64,000 nucleotides of DNA, taken from contig JAIVJV010000003.1 in the NCBI GenBank assembly GCA_020199835.1, positions 62,001 to 126,000 of the forward strand, written 5' to 3'. The notes under the pieces were generated by a model. That model was not told where the DNA came from. It made no database searches and saw only the letters and a list, made by a program, of their open reading frames with translations. The position numbers and the translations under genes were made by a program. Each line of letters begins with the position of its first letter. Position 1 is the stretch's first letter. The DNA is from Acidobacteriota bacterium. Its GTDB lineage: Bacteria; Acidobacteriota; Blastocatellia; Pyrinomonadales; Pyrinomonadaceae. Shown piece after piece: positions 29,967-38,481 of the stretch.

Positions 29967-30338
29967 TCTTTGAGTTCCTTCGACTCCTTCGCGCGGGGCT
30001 TTGAATTTTGGTTACGAGGTAGTGGTTCTAATCCGGGCCAACCGATACGCTCGAAGTGTCTTCTACGTGAAAACTTATCAAACTGTTTCACTTAAGGGCA
30101 ACCAACAAGGGGACTTGGAAGCACGCTGCTGCGAAATGGTTTACGCCTTCAATGCACAATAAGTATCAACGTTAGAAACCCCGAGCGCGTTAACAGTTCC
30201 CGTTCAGAAACGCCAAAGGTAGCAAACGCCTTCGGCGTTCGTAACGGCGAGTGACGGCGTTGACGACGCGTTTGCGACGTGATGGCGCGTGGGCGGTGTT
30301 TCGCGCTAGAATGGCTTGCTTTTGAGAGCGCTTGACCG
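29967..30338. other. Divergent intergenic region between efflux operon and signalling cluster
   Basis: 372 bp without a credible gene. It holds the AAGGAA ribosome binding site for the adaptor on minus and a possible -10 TAGAAT at 30307-30312 for the zinc-ribbon/FHA gene on plus, without a clear -35. A GTTCTAATCC string resembles a tRNA T-loop, but no pairing arms surround it. Confidence 0.5.
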
Positions 30339-31001
30339 ATGATTACCTGCGACAGGTGCAAAACTGAAAACCTCGACGGCTCGCAATACTGCGACGAGTG
30401 TGGTGCGCCGTTGCGGCCGAACGGACGACCGGCGTCGTATCCCAACGCAGGCTATCAGAGTCCCAACGCTGGTTATCAGAGCCCGAACTCGGGTCACCAA
30501 GGTCCAAACGCCGCCGGGTATCAACCGCCGAACGCTGGTTACCAAAGCCCAAATGCATCCGGCGGCCAAAACGGCACGCACGCTTCTGCACCGGGCACAC
30601 ATGCCGAGTTCGCCGGCAAACGCGTTTCTGCCGGACTCAGTTACTCGTCGCTCCGCGCACCAAGCAAACCGCACGCACGACTCGTCATCGAAAAAGGTCG
30701 TTCAAGCGGAAAGCAGTTCATGTTGAGTGATACGGAGGCTCAAATCGGTCGCTGGGACGCTGACGGCGGTATCTTCCCCGACGTGGATCTCGATACCGAC
30801 GACCCGGAAGCAAAAGTCTCGCGTCGGCATGCGCGCATCACCTTGAGCAATGGTCAGTATTTTCTCGAAGATTTAGGTTCGACGAACGGCACGTTCATCA
30901 ACCGCGGTAAGCGATTGCCCCCTGGACAGCGCCAGGCACTGTGTGACGGCGACGAAATTATTGTCGGAAAGACGTTCCTGCGCTTCCATATTGTGAAATA
31001 G
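30339..31001 (+). CDS. Zinc-ribbon and FHA domain protein with heptapeptide repeats
   Basis: A 220-residue phosphothreonine-reader protein. Zinc ribbon C4/C7/C18/C21 (CDRCKTEN, QYCDECGAP), then a linker of six GYQSPNA-like units, then a C-terminal FHA domain (about 110-220) with IGRWDADGGIFPDVDLD, AKVSRRHARI and EDLGSTNGTFINRG, the residues that bind phosphothreonine. No membrane segment. The same FHA subtype is found in the kinase encoded six bases downstream, so both probably read phosphorylated zinc-ribbon/kinase partners. The architecture resembles small FHA adaptors such as GarA only in its FHA part. Confidence 0.85.
   Translation: MITCDRCKTENLDGSQYCDECGAPLRPNGRPASYPNAGYQSPNAGYQSPNSGHQGPNAAGYQPPNAGYQSPNASGGQNGTHASAPGTHAEFAGKRVSAGLSYSSLRAPSKPHARLVIEKGRSSGKQFMLSDTEAQIGRWDADGGIFPDVDLDTDDPEAKVSRRHARITLSNGQYFLEDLGSTNGTFINRGKRLPPGQRQALCDGDEIIVGKTFLRFHIVK
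30445..30556 (+). repeat. 21 bp tandem repeat encoding GYQSPNA units
   Basis: Five to six imperfect copies (GYQSPNA, GYQSPNS, GHQGPNA, GYQPPNA, GYQSPNA) in the linker of the zinc-ribbon/FHA protein. Tandem copies of this length can change number by slippage. Confidence 0.75.
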
Positions 31002-31007
31002 ACTCAA

Positions 31008-32711
31008 ATGGCCGAGTGCAATGCATGCGGCGCCAGCGTCTCGCGTAATGAACTCTTCTGCGGGAAATGCGGCACGCAGCAGCTTTCGAACCCCCCCGAA
31101 CTCAAAACGGTCGCTGCCAAGGGCAGCGAGCCGGTCGAAGTGCAGCCGGAAACACCACCGATCACCGAATCTCCAGTCGCCAAACCAGCAGCCGCGGAAC
31201 CACCAGTCGCTGAAACTCAATCGCCCGAACTGTCCGCCACGATGGAACCCGGTCCGGTCGCTTCAGAGCCACGCCGCGCTTCGTTCACTGACGACGTTCA
31301 CGTCTCCAGCACGGGCACTCCGCAACGCGGCACCGGCGGCGGACACCGCACCAGCGTCAAACAACTCGATCCCGGCACGATTCTGAACCATCGTTACGAG
31401 ATCGTGCGGCGCATCGGCGGCGGCGGCATGGGCGCTGTTTATCTCGCAAAGGATCGCAACCTCGGCGACGCACCGCGAGCCGTCAAAGAAATGGTCGAGT
31501 CGCATCTCGATCCGGGGCAACACGAAAAAGCCATCGGCGATTTCAAACGCGAGTCGTTGCTGCTGACTTCGCTCGAGCATCCGTGTATTCCCACCATCTA
31601 CGACTACTTCTACGACGAGGCGCTGTGCCGTTTTTATCTCGTCATGAAATACATCTCGGGTGGGGATCTCTCGTCGCGCATGCGCGCCGCAATCGGCGGC
31701 AAGATCGACGAAAAAACTGTGACCGACTGGGGCATGCAGGTGGCCGACGTACTCGACTACCTGCACTCGCGGCCCAAGCCGATCATCTATCGCGATCTGA
31801 AGCCCGCGAACCTGATGATCGACGGCAACAACGGCCGCATCATGCTGATCGACTTCGGTATCGCTCGCTGGGTTTCGCAACAGGAAAAAGGCGTCACCGC
31901 TGTCGGCACGATGGGCTACGCGCCTCCCGAACTCTTCAGCGGCCGCGTGCAACCTGCGTCAGACGTGTACAGTCTCGGCGCGACGATGTTTCACCTGCTG
32001 ACGGGCGCCGATCCCCAGGACAATCCACTCCTGATCTTCGACTTCTCAAAGAACCCGCGGCCGCGACAAATCAATCCCGCGATCTCGACGGAGATCGAAC
32101 AGATCCTGATGCGCACGGTTGAGTACAAGCCGGAAGATCGTTATCGCACTGCCGGCGAGTTGCGAAACGAACTCGCGATTCATCTCGAGAAGTTGATGTC
32201 CGGACGCGTGAGTTACGGTATGCCGGCGCCGATCCTCGGCGGCGAGACGGCGCAGATGCAGACGGTCTACTGCGGTTTCTGCGGTGGACGAATCGCTGCC
32301 GATGACGTGTTCTGCGCGCATTGCGGCGCGCGCCAGCCACTCGCCGCAATCGGCTCGAGTGCGTTGCCGCACACCGCACGGCCGACGGCGAAGCTCGTCG
32401 TCACCGGAACGACCGAACTTGACGCGTCGTTCATCCTGCAGAAAGAGAGCAATCTCCTTGGTCGCACGGATCCGCATTCAAACATCTTTCCGGAGATCGA
32501 TCTGTCGCGATTCGATCCGGAAACCAAGGTGTCGCGCCGTCACGCGCGCATCTGGCTCGAAGGCGAAACTTTTTTGGTAGAAGATCTCGGCTCGGTGAAT
32601 GGAACTGTAATCAACGACTCCGTCAGACTTGCGCCCAGACAACCTCGCGTACTCGATAGCGGTGACAAACTGCGCGTTGGGGAAACGACGTTGCATTTTC
32701 TGGTGGGGTAA
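31008..32711 (+). CDS. Serine/threonine protein kinase with two zinc ribbons and FHA domain
   Basis: A 567-residue cytosolic Hanks-type kinase. Order: zinc ribbon C4/C7/C18/C21, a Pro/Glu-rich linker to about 125, the kinase domain (RRIGGGGMGAVYLA, Lys160 in AVKEM, Asp263 in YRDLKPANLM, Asp282 in DFGIARW, then GTMGYAPPE), a second zinc ribbon (VYCGFCGGRIAADDVFC, about 420-445) and a C-terminal FHA domain with FPEIDLSRFD, KVSRRHARIW and EDLGSVNGTVIN. HRD is replaced by YRD. No membrane helix, unlike PknB-type kinases. It follows the zinc-ribbon/FHA gene by six bases. The FHA could bind the kinase's own activation loop or the neighbours. Confidence 0.92.
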   Translation: MAECNACGASVSRNELFCGKCGTQQLSNPPELKTVAAKGSEPVEVQPETPPITESPVAKPAAAEPPVAETQSPELSATMEPGPVASEPRRASFTDDVHVSSTGTPQRGTGGGHRTSVKQLDPGTILNHRYEIVRRIGGGGMGAVYLAKDRNLGDAPRAVKEMVESHLDPGQHEKAIGDFKRESLLLTSLEHPCIPTIYDYFYDEALCRFYLVMKYISGGDLSSRMRAAIGGKIDEKTVTDWGMQVADVLDYLHSRPKPIIYRDLKPANLMIDGNNGRIMLIDFGIARWVSQQEKGVTAVGTMGYAPPELFSGRVQPASDVYSLGATMFHLLTGADPQDNPLLIFDFSKNPRPRQINPAISTEIEQILMRTVEYKPEDRYRTAGELRNELAIHLEKLMSGRVSYGMPAPILGGETAQMQTVYCGFCGGRIAADDVFCAHCGARQPLAAIGSSALPHTARPTAKLVVTGTTELDASFILQKESNLLGRTDPHSNIFPEIDLSRFDPETKVSRRHARIWLEGETFLVEDLGSVNGTVINDSVRLAPRQPRVLDSGDKLRVGETTLHFLVG

Positions 32712-32717
32712 AAAGAT

Positions 32718-32779
32718 CTCCTTGTCATCAGTGTCTAAATACGCAGGAAAAGCCGAGGCACGGATGACACGGACACGTC
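32718..32779. repeat. Dispersed-type repeat around the RDD gene start
   Basis: CATCAGTGTCT and GATGACACGGACAC words face each other around a GGAAAAGCCGAGGCACGG core. The sequence is of the same word family as other spacer repeats here (ACACGGA, ACACAGA) and runs through the probable start codon at 32764. Confidence 0.45.
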
Positions 32780-33198
32780 TGCACGTGCCTTTTCCCCTCC
32801 GTTGTGGCGCTTTTCTGATCGACTACATCGTGCTCATATCGCTGGTCGTTCTGGGCACCCTTTTTGCGCGTATGCTTGGTGGAGGCGCGCGCGAGGCCGG
32901 AAATTCAGCGGAAACTGCGGCCATCGCGCTGACGATCGTCGTGGCGTTGTTGAATCTCGGAGTGTTGCCGGGTTTAACGGGTCTGACGCTCGGCAAGTGG
33001 GCCACGGGCTTGCGCATCAAGCGAGTGAACTCGGGAAACCCGGGAATCGGGCGCGCGTTGCTGCGACATTTTGTTGGTTACCCGCTTTCGTTCGTCACGT
33101 TGGGAATCGGATTTTTGCTGGCGACAGTGACCGTGCACGGACGCGGTTTGCACGATATGATTGCCGGCACCGTTGTCGTTCGTGAAGGATCATTTTAG
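32764..33198 (+). CDS. RDD family membrane protein
   Basis: A 144-residue membrane protein with the RDD pattern: RCGAFLIDYIVLISLVV at the start (Arg and Asp in the first helix), a second helix near 60-80, then TGLTLGKWATGLRI, the usual GK motif, and a third helix ending LHDMIAGTVVV with the final Asp. The function of RDD proteins is unclear; some act in ion exchange. The frame is open to 32629, overlapping the kinase gene, with in-frame TTG 32722 and GTG 32731 as alternatives. ATG 32764 was chosen because it starts directly before the conserved region; it lies within a repeat. Confidence 0.75.
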   Translation: MTRTRLHVPFPLRCGAFLIDYIVLISLVVLGTLFARMLGGGAREAGNSAETAAIALTIVVALLNLGVLPGLTGLTLGKWATGLRIKRVNSGNPGIGRALLRHFVGYPLSFVTLGIGFLLATVTVHGRGLHDMIAGTVVVREGSF

Positions 33199-33229
33199 TC
33201 GTAGAAAAAGAACAGATTAACTGCTGAGA

Positions 33230-34960
33230 ATGTCTGAGCTAATAGTTAAATACCCCGACCGAGCCCCCGATCATTTCCCACTTGGGCGCCTGCGCATAAC
33301 TATCGGCCGTTCCGCCCGGAACGATCTCTGTATTCCCGATCCGTTTGCTTCGCGCGTGCATGCAGAAGTGCGCCGCGAAGGCGACGAGTATTTGTTGCAG
33401 GACCTGGGCTCGGCTAATGGAACTCTTTACAACGGCGCGACTGTTGACGGCGCCGTGCACCTGACTGCCGGCGGCCGCATTCAGATCGGGGAAACCGAGA
33501 TCATCTTCGACGATGGCACCTACAACTCGAGTATGGGCGCCACGATGATCACGGACAATACCGGCTCGCTTCCCGAAGCCACAATCGCGCTCGCATCCGG
33601 AGATCGGACCACTTCCGGACTGCTCGAAGCGATCGAAGGGGCGCGTACGCAACCGGAAGAGATCGCCTCGACGACCGTAACCGATCACAAAACGAAGCAT
33701 GGCGACCTGCTCGCGCTGATCAGCAAAGTGGGAGTCACGTTGCTGTCTCCGGCGACGTTGAACCAGACGCTGGAACAAGTCGTCTCACTCGTGTTTGAAG
33801 CAGTGCCCGCGGATCGTTGCCTGATCATGATGCGGGATGAGGGGAGCGAGGATTTGCGCGTGGCGGTGGCGCGTTTGCGGGATCGCGTTGGTGATGTTGG
33901 CGAGATTCGTGTGAGCCGCAACGTGCTTGACGAAGTTGTGATTCGTGGAAAGTCAGTACTGACCTCTGACGCGCAACACGATCCGCGGTTTGCGAGCGGA
34001 ACGATGGTGCTGCAAGGCGTCAGATCCGTTCTCGCTGTTCCGCTCGGTGTTGAACACAAAGTGTTTGGGATCATCTACGCTGATTCGCCAATTGCCGAAG
34101 GGCGTTTCACTGAGGACCATCTCAAGGTTTTGGCGACACTCGCGTCAGTGGCAGCTATTCGGGTTGAGAACGCGACGCTGGTTGAGACGCGTTTGGAACG
34201 TGAACGTCTCGAGCGTGAGCTAGCGCTGGCAAGTGAGATTCAGCAGCGCTTTCAACCGACGGCGCCACCGCAGGTCGAGGGTTATGAACTGCAAGGGATC
34301 AGTTTTCCGTGTTACGAGATCGGTGGAGACTACTACGACTTTATCGAGCGTGAAGACGGACGGTTGGTGATCGCGCTGGGTGACGTTTCGGGTAAGGGAA
34401 CTGCGGCTGCGTTGTTGATGTCGTCGTTGCACGCGGCGGTGCACGCGCAGTCGGCTTCGCACGATTCGATTGTAGCGACGATCTCGGCGGTGAATCGTTA
34501 CCTCGCTGATAACATTCCGGCTAATCGTTTTGTGACATTGTTCTATGCGGAGCTCGATCCCGAATCCGGTGCGTTGTCGTTTTTAAATGCGGGGCATAAT
34601 CCGCCGCTGATCGTTCATGCGGCGGGGACAGTTGAGCAGCTCGCGTCGGGTGGGTTGCCGTTGGGGATCAAGCGCGACGCAGAGTATCGCGAAGGGCGTA
34701 CGATAATGCAGCGGGGAGACGTGCTCGTCATTTATTCCGACGGCGTGACCGAGGCGAATAGTCCGACTGGTGAAGAGTTTGGCGCGACGCGTTTGTATGA
34801 AGTCGTGTCGCGCAATGTCAACGCTTCCGCTGCTGGAATCCGGGATCGAATCGAATCGTCGTTGACGAAATTCGCGCAGGGTACGAGCGCCGCGGATGAC
34901 ATCACGCTCGTGATCGTCAAACGACAGGCGGAAGCAAAACTCGTCGCCAGCGCCGGTTAA
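33230..34960 (+). CDS. FHA-GAF-PP2C (SpoIIE/RsbU-type) serine phosphatase
   Basis: A 576-residue signalling phosphatase. FHA domain at about 20-95 (LRITIGRSARNDLCI, SRVHAEVRR, QDLGSANGTLYNG), GAF sensor domain about 160-320 (VAVPLGVEHKVFGIIYADSP), a linking helix with ELALASEIQQRFQP, and the PP2C-type catalytic domain about 355-570 with GGDYYDFI, ALGDVSGKGTAAALLMS, LNAGHNPPLIV and IYSDGVTEA, which supply the metal-binding aspartates. It is the dephosphorylating counterpart of the kinase three genes upstream or of an anti-anti-sigma system not present here. Last gene of the run before a hairpin. Confidence 0.92.
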   Translation: MSELIVKYPDRAPDHFPLGRLRITIGRSARNDLCIPDPFASRVHAEVRREGDEYLLQDLGSANGTLYNGATVDGAVHLTAGGRIQIGETEIIFDDGTYNSSMGATMITDNTGSLPEATIALASGDRTTSGLLEAIEGARTQPEEIASTTVTDHKTKHGDLLALISKVGVTLLSPATLNQTLEQVVSLVFEAVPADRCLIMMRDEGSEDLRVAVARLRDRVGDVGEIRVSRNVLDEVVIRGKSVLTSDAQHDPRFASGTMVLQGVRSVLAVPLGVEHKVFGIIYADSPIAEGRFTEDHLKVLATLASVAAIRVENATLVETRLERERLERELALASEIQQRFQPTAPPQVEGYELQGISFPCYEIGGDYYDFIEREDGRLVIALGDVSGKGTAAALLMSSLHAAVHAQSASHDSIVATISAVNRYLADNIPANRFVTLFYAELDPESGALSFLNAGHNPPLIVHAAGTVEQLASGGLPLGIKRDAEYREGRTIMQRGDVLVIYSDGVTEANSPTGEEFGATRLYEVVSRNVNASAAGIRDRIESSLTKFAQGTSAADDITLVIVKRQAEAKLVASAG

Positions 34961-34963
34961 CCT

Positions 34964-34996
34964 GCCGGCGAGGCTTAGCCACGCCTCACATCCGGC
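34964..34996 (+). terminator. Stem-loop after the phosphatase gene
   Basis: GCCGG-GAGGC (34964-34974) pairs with GCCTC and CCGGC (34983-34996), with an internal bulge and an 8 nt loop. No T tract follows, so it may attenuate or protect the transcript rather than terminate it. Confidence 0.35.
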
Positions 34997-35034
34997 GGCA
35001 GAGCCCTCACTCCGGACCCAAGAGGCGGGCAGTC

Positions 35035-35793
35035 TTGTTTACCGACCCAGACACAGATATCGGTGGCGGCCAACATCGCTTTCCGGTTACCAACCAGTCC
35101 GCGATCGTGCAGGCGCGCAGCGCGGATCACATCGTGCGCCAACGTGCGTTCGATACGATCCTCGCGAGCTACTGGAAACCGGTCTACAAATACATCCGCC
35201 TCAAGTGGCAGGCCAACAACGAAGACGCGAAAGACTTAACCCAGGCCTTCTTCGCAAACGCATTCGAAAAGAACCATTTCGCGAACTACAACGCCGCCAA
35301 AGCGAGCTTTCAAACATTTCTACGCACTTGCCTCGACGGCTTCGTCGCGAATGAACGCAAAGCCGGCAGACGTCTCAAGCGAGGTGGAGATCTCCAACAC
35401 CTCCAACTCGACTTCGTGACTGCGGAAGATGAGTTTGCCTTGCACGCCGCCTCAGCCGATCTCACTCCGGAAGATTATTTCCATCGCGAGTGGGTGCGGT
35501 GGATGTTCACACTTGCCGTGGAGACGTTGCGCCGCCGTTACCAGCAGTGCGGTAAGGAGATCCACTTTCGCTTATTCGAGCGTTACGATCTCGCGGACGG
35601 CGACGCTGGAAAACTCTCGTACGCATCGCTTGCGGAGGAGTTCGGCTTAGAACGGGCCACCGTCAATAACTATCTCGCCGCCGCGCGCCGCGACTTTCGC
35701 CGCATGGTCCTGGAAAAACTGCGCGAGATCACCGCCACCGAAGAAGAGTTTCGCAACGAAGCACGATCGTTGCTCGGAGTCGAAATCAAATGA
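35035..35793 (+). CDS. Sigma-70 family (ECF-like) sigma factor, kinase-coupled
   Basis: A 252-residue sigma factor of the two-domain type. Region 2 covers about 35-110 (ILASYWKPVYKYIRLKWQ, DAKDLTQAFFANAFEK, FQTFLRTCLDGFVANERK), and region 4 about 180-230 (LSYASLAEEFGLERATVNNYLAAARRDFRRM). The core-binding motif usually reads DAEDLTQ; here it is DAKDLTQ. TTG start after AAGAGGCGGG. The stop overlaps the downstream kinase gene (ATGA), and no anti-sigma gene is present, so the kinase is the natural candidate for its regulator, as in the ECF43/PknT pairs described in Vibrio. That parallel is inference. Confidence 0.85.
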   Translation: MFTDPDTDIGGGQHRFPVTNQSAIVQARSADHIVRQRAFDTILASYWKPVYKYIRLKWQANNEDAKDLTQAFFANAFEKNHFANYNAAKASFQTFLRTCLDGFVANERKAGRRLKRGGDLQHLQLDFVTAEDEFALHAASADLTPEDYFHREWVRWMFTLAVETLRRRYQQCGKEIHFRLFERYDLADGDAGKLSYASLAEEFGLERATVNNYLAAARRDFRRMVLEKLREITATEEEFRNEARSLLGVEIK

Positions 35794-36791
35794 GATGGCT
35801 TTCGGATGAACGCCTGGCCCATCTGCGCAACCTCGCGGCAACTCCCGACTTCAGCGCGACCAAGTATCGACTAATCAAAGAACTCGCGCGTGGCGGCATG
35901 GGCACGGTTTATGTCGCCGAAGACACCGAGCTCGATCGCCGCGTCGCGATTAAAGTACTCAGCACGCCTGAAGCAAACGAAGACCTGCGCGAACGCATGA
36001 TCCGTGAAGCGCAGATCATCGCACGTCTCGAACATCCCGGCATCGTACCCGTGCATGACGTTGGCGTGCTGCCCGACGGCCGCGTGTTTTATGCGATGAA
36101 GTACGTGCGTGGCAGTCGCCTCGACGAATACGCGGCACACGTCGATTGGATCAAGGATCGCCTGCGGAAGTTTCAGGCCGCGTGCGACGCGGTCGCATTT
36201 GCGCACGCGCACGGCGTGATTCATCGCGATCTGAAACCGCAGAACATCATGATCGGATTGTTTGGCGAAGTACTCGTGCTCGATTGGGGCGTCGCGAAGA
36301 TACTGGGCAAACGCAACATGATCGTTGCGGCTGAAGCCGATCCGCCGCTGTTACCAAAAAATCGTATCGGCACTTCGCACGGCACGATCATCGGCACGCG
36401 CGATTACATGGCGCCCGAGCAGGCACGCGGTGAGATCGACAATCTCGACGAACGTTCCGATGTCTATTCGCTCGGCGCGGTGCTCTATTTTCTGTTGACC
36501 AACCAATCGCCATCGCAAACGCGGCCGCGAACGATCAATCCGGAGGTCAGCAAACCAGCCGAGGCTATCTGTTTGAAAGCGATGTCGCCAGAGATGAACG
36601 CGCGTTATGCCACTGCGGCAGAATTGTCGCTCGACATCGGTCAGTTACTCGACGCCGAACCGGTCTCCGCGTACCAGGAGAGCGTCATCGAGAAGGTTGG
36701 TCGCTGGGCCGGCAAGAACCGGTTTCTCATCCTTTTGGTGCTCGCCTACCTCGTGATGAGAATTATTTTTATTTTCACGTCTCGCAGTTAA
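35790..36791 (+). CDS. Membrane-anchored serine/threonine protein kinase
   Basis: A 333-residue Hanks-type kinase. RGGMGTVYVAEDTELDRRVA with Lys55 in AIKVL, Asp147 in HRDLKPQN, Asp165 in DWGVAK (DWG in place of DFG), and GTRDYMAPEQARG. One C-terminal helix (about 308-328) anchors it, with only a few residues beyond, so there is no extracellular sensor domain. Translational coupling to the sigma factor (ATGA) implies a shared function. The insert MIVAAEADPPLLPKNRIG between DWG and APE is longer than in PknB. Substrates are unknown; the sigma factor is the prime candidate. Confidence 0.92.
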   Translation: MRWLSDERLAHLRNLAATPDFSATKYRLIKELARGGMGTVYVAEDTELDRRVAIKVLSTPEANEDLRERMIREAQIIARLEHPGIVPVHDVGVLPDGRVFYAMKYVRGSRLDEYAAHVDWIKDRLRKFQAACDAVAFAHAHGVIHRDLKPQNIMIGLFGEVLVLDWGVAKILGKRNMIVAAEADPPLLPKNRIGTSHGTIIGTRDYMAPEQARGEIDNLDERSDVYSLGAVLYFLLTNQSPSQTRPRTINPEVSKPAEAICLKAMSPEMNARYATAAELSLDIGQLLDAEPVSAYQESVIEKVGRWAGKNRFLILLVLAYLVMRIIFIFTSRS

Positions 36792-36863
36792 AGATTTCTC
36801 GCCCGGCGTTTAATAGAAGTCCAGATAGCTAAACAGCTAGTTAACGACGAAGGAGAAGCTTAT

Positions 36864-37214
36864 ATGTCTAAACCCCTGCTTGGAGTAATTCTCGGCGCGA
36901 TACTCGGCGCCATCGACGGTCTCACAGCGTGGTTCACCCCCGCCGTTCGCGATCAACTCGGCGGCATCGTCATCGGCTCGACGTTCAAGGGCATCATCGC
37001 CGGCATTGCAATCGGGTTCTTCGCGAAGAAGTTTCATTCGTTGCCGATGGGGATTCTGTTTGGCGCCGTAGTTGGCGCCATTCTGGCGTATATCATCGCG
37101 GCGATGCAGGGTGGATATTATTTCGAGATCATCCTGCCCGGCACGCTCGTCGGTCTGATCGTCGGTTTTGCAACGCAGAAATACGGAAACGTTCCGCAAA
37201 CTTCATCATCATAA
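36864..37214 (+). CDS. Small integral membrane protein
   Basis: A 116-residue, strongly hydrophobic protein with four predicted helices containing glycine-zipper-like spacing (GVILGAILGAIDG, GIIAGIAIGFFAKK, GILFGAVVGAILAYII, GTLVGLIVGFATQK). No family recognised; the two helical pairs look like an internal duplication. ATG follows AAGGAGAAGCTTAT. Downstream by 12 bp is a VOC-family gene with its own AAGGAG site, so the two may be cotranscribed. Confidence 0.7.
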   Translation: MSKPLLGVILGAILGAIDGLTAWFTPAVRDQLGGIVIGSTFKGIIAGIAIGFFAKKFHSLPMGILFGAVVGAILAYIIAAMQGGYYFEIILPGTLVGLIVGFATQKYGNVPQTSSS

Positions 37215-37226
37215 GGAGCTATAAAA

Positions 37227-37610
37227 ATGCCAAGAGTTGTGCACTTCGAAATTCACGCCGGCGATCCGGTACGTGCAGTGAAGTTTTACCAGACGCTGTT
37301 TGGGTGGAACTTCCAAAAGTGGGAAGGACCAATGGAGTACTGGGTGGTCATCACCGGCGCGGACGATCAACCGGGCATTAACGGGGGCTTGATGCGCCGT
37401 CACGGTGAGATCGACGGACAAGCAGTGATTGCTTATGTCTGCACGGTTGATGTGGCTGATGTTGACGCATCGTTGAAGACTGCGCTCGACAACGGCGCGC
37501 AGATCGCGCTGCCGAAGGTGGCGATTCCCGGTGTCGGCTGGTTGGTCTACTGCAAAGACACGGAAGGAAATATCTTCGGTATGATGCAGAACGATCCGTC
37601 AGCGCAGTGA
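37227..37610 (+). CDS. VOC family (glyoxalase/bleomycin resistance-like) protein
   Basis: A 127-residue protein made of two beta-alpha-beta-beta-beta units. First unit: VVHFEIHAGDPVRAVKFYQ then LFGWNFQKW, typical of VOC proteins. Second unit: AYVCTVDVADVDASLKTAL and IPGVGWLVYCKDTEGNIFGM, where the Glu in DTEGN is a usual metal ligand. Small VOC proteins act as dioxygenases, isomerases, or binding proteins, so substrate is open. ATG after AAGGAG. It converges on the lipoprotein gene with seven bases between. Confidence 0.88.
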   Translation: MPRVVHFEIHAGDPVRAVKFYQTLFGWNFQKWEGPMEYWVVITGADDQPGINGGLMRRHGEIDGQAVIAYVCTVDVADVDASLKTALDNGAQIALPKVAIPGVGWLVYCKDTEGNIFGMMQNDPSAQ

Positions 37611-37617
37611 GCGCGGA

Positions 37618-38478
37618 TCATCCCGTCACGTACTTAGTCAATTCCTGCAGAGTTGCGAACTGTCTGGGCGTCAAGCGATATGTCTTGTCGCCCAGTTTTA
37701 TTGTTAGTTGTTTGGCGGCGAGCAGCTTGCGAAAGGCTGTATAAGGTACCGGTAAGTAACAGAACTGCGGGTCGTCACCGAAAAAAGTTCCTTCCGTTTG
37801 CAGCACCGTCGTGTCGTTTGCAATGAATGTGATGGGAGCGGTTTGTTGAAAACGCGGCGTGCTCGAGTACGAGGCAAAGTCGAATTGCACTGTCTTCGGC
37901 AGTGGTCCCTTTTTGGCGTTGACGTCTCCGGTCGTCTTGAAATTCGGCACCAGCGTCACGCCGTCCCTGCCGGGCTGACCTTCGAGCTGAATCCCATAGG
38001 CAAACACGTCTGACTGGTTACGAAGCTGGTGGTAGGTTGCTGTGGTTTCGAGAGCGGGCTCAGGTGTGAACGTGTCCGGGGTTTCCAGAGGCTCGGCATT
38101 CTTGTCGAAAGAAAAATAGCTCAGCCCTTCGCTGTAGTGAAACACGAGCATGCGCGTTCGCTGGCGGAGAAAGCCTATCCAGATAGCGCTGACATTGTTA
38201 ATACCCGTGTAGGTCGCCTTTACTAGTTTTGCTGCTTCCGTAGCGCGCCTGAAACGTTCGTCCGGCGGTTTATCGTTCAGAGCGGAATTGATGAAACTCA
38301 CGCTGAGGACCAAAGTGCCGCCCGATTCATTGACGTTAACATGCACCTGGTCGCCAAACTTTTTTGTCAGCTCGGTGTGCACGGTTTGAAGGGGGCCGAG
38401 TCTTTTGACAGCGACCCCGGTGCACGCCGCCGCGAGCACGCCGGGGACAAGGATCAAGATTAAAATTAAACGTTTCAC
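37618..38478 (-). CDS. Putative lipoprotein of unknown function
   Basis: A 286-residue exported protein. The signal peptide MKRLILILILVPGVLAAAC ends in a usable lipobox (LAAAC; Cys19). The remainder is mixed alpha/beta: LGPLQTVHTELTKKFGDQV, then VNVNESGGTLVLSVSFINS, and a later segment with FDFASYSSTPRF and a C-terminal YRLTPRQFATLQELTKYV. I recognise no family. It is separated by three bases from the upstream glycosylasparaginase gene on the same strand and probably cotranscribed with it. Confidence 0.65.
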   Translation of the reverse strand: MKRLILILILVPGVLAAACTGVAVKRLGPLQTVHTELTKKFGDQVHVNVNESGGTLVLSVSFINSALNDKPPDERFRRATEAAKLVKATYTGINNVSAIWIGFLRQRTRMLVFHYSEGLSYFSFDKNAEPLETPDTFTPEPALETTATYHQLRNQSDVFAYGIQLEGQPGRDGVTLVPNFKTTGDVNAKKGPLPKTVQFDFASYSSTPRFQQTAPITFIANDTTVLQTEGTFFGDDPQFCYLPVPYTAFRKLLAAKQLTIKLGDKTYRLTPRQFATLQELTKYVTG

Positions 38479-38481
38479 AGC

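Noticed and set aside
30001..30040. tRNA T-loop-like string GGTTCTAATCC
   Set aside because: The flanking bases cannot form the T stem, and no acceptor or anticodon arm lies within 80 bp upstream.
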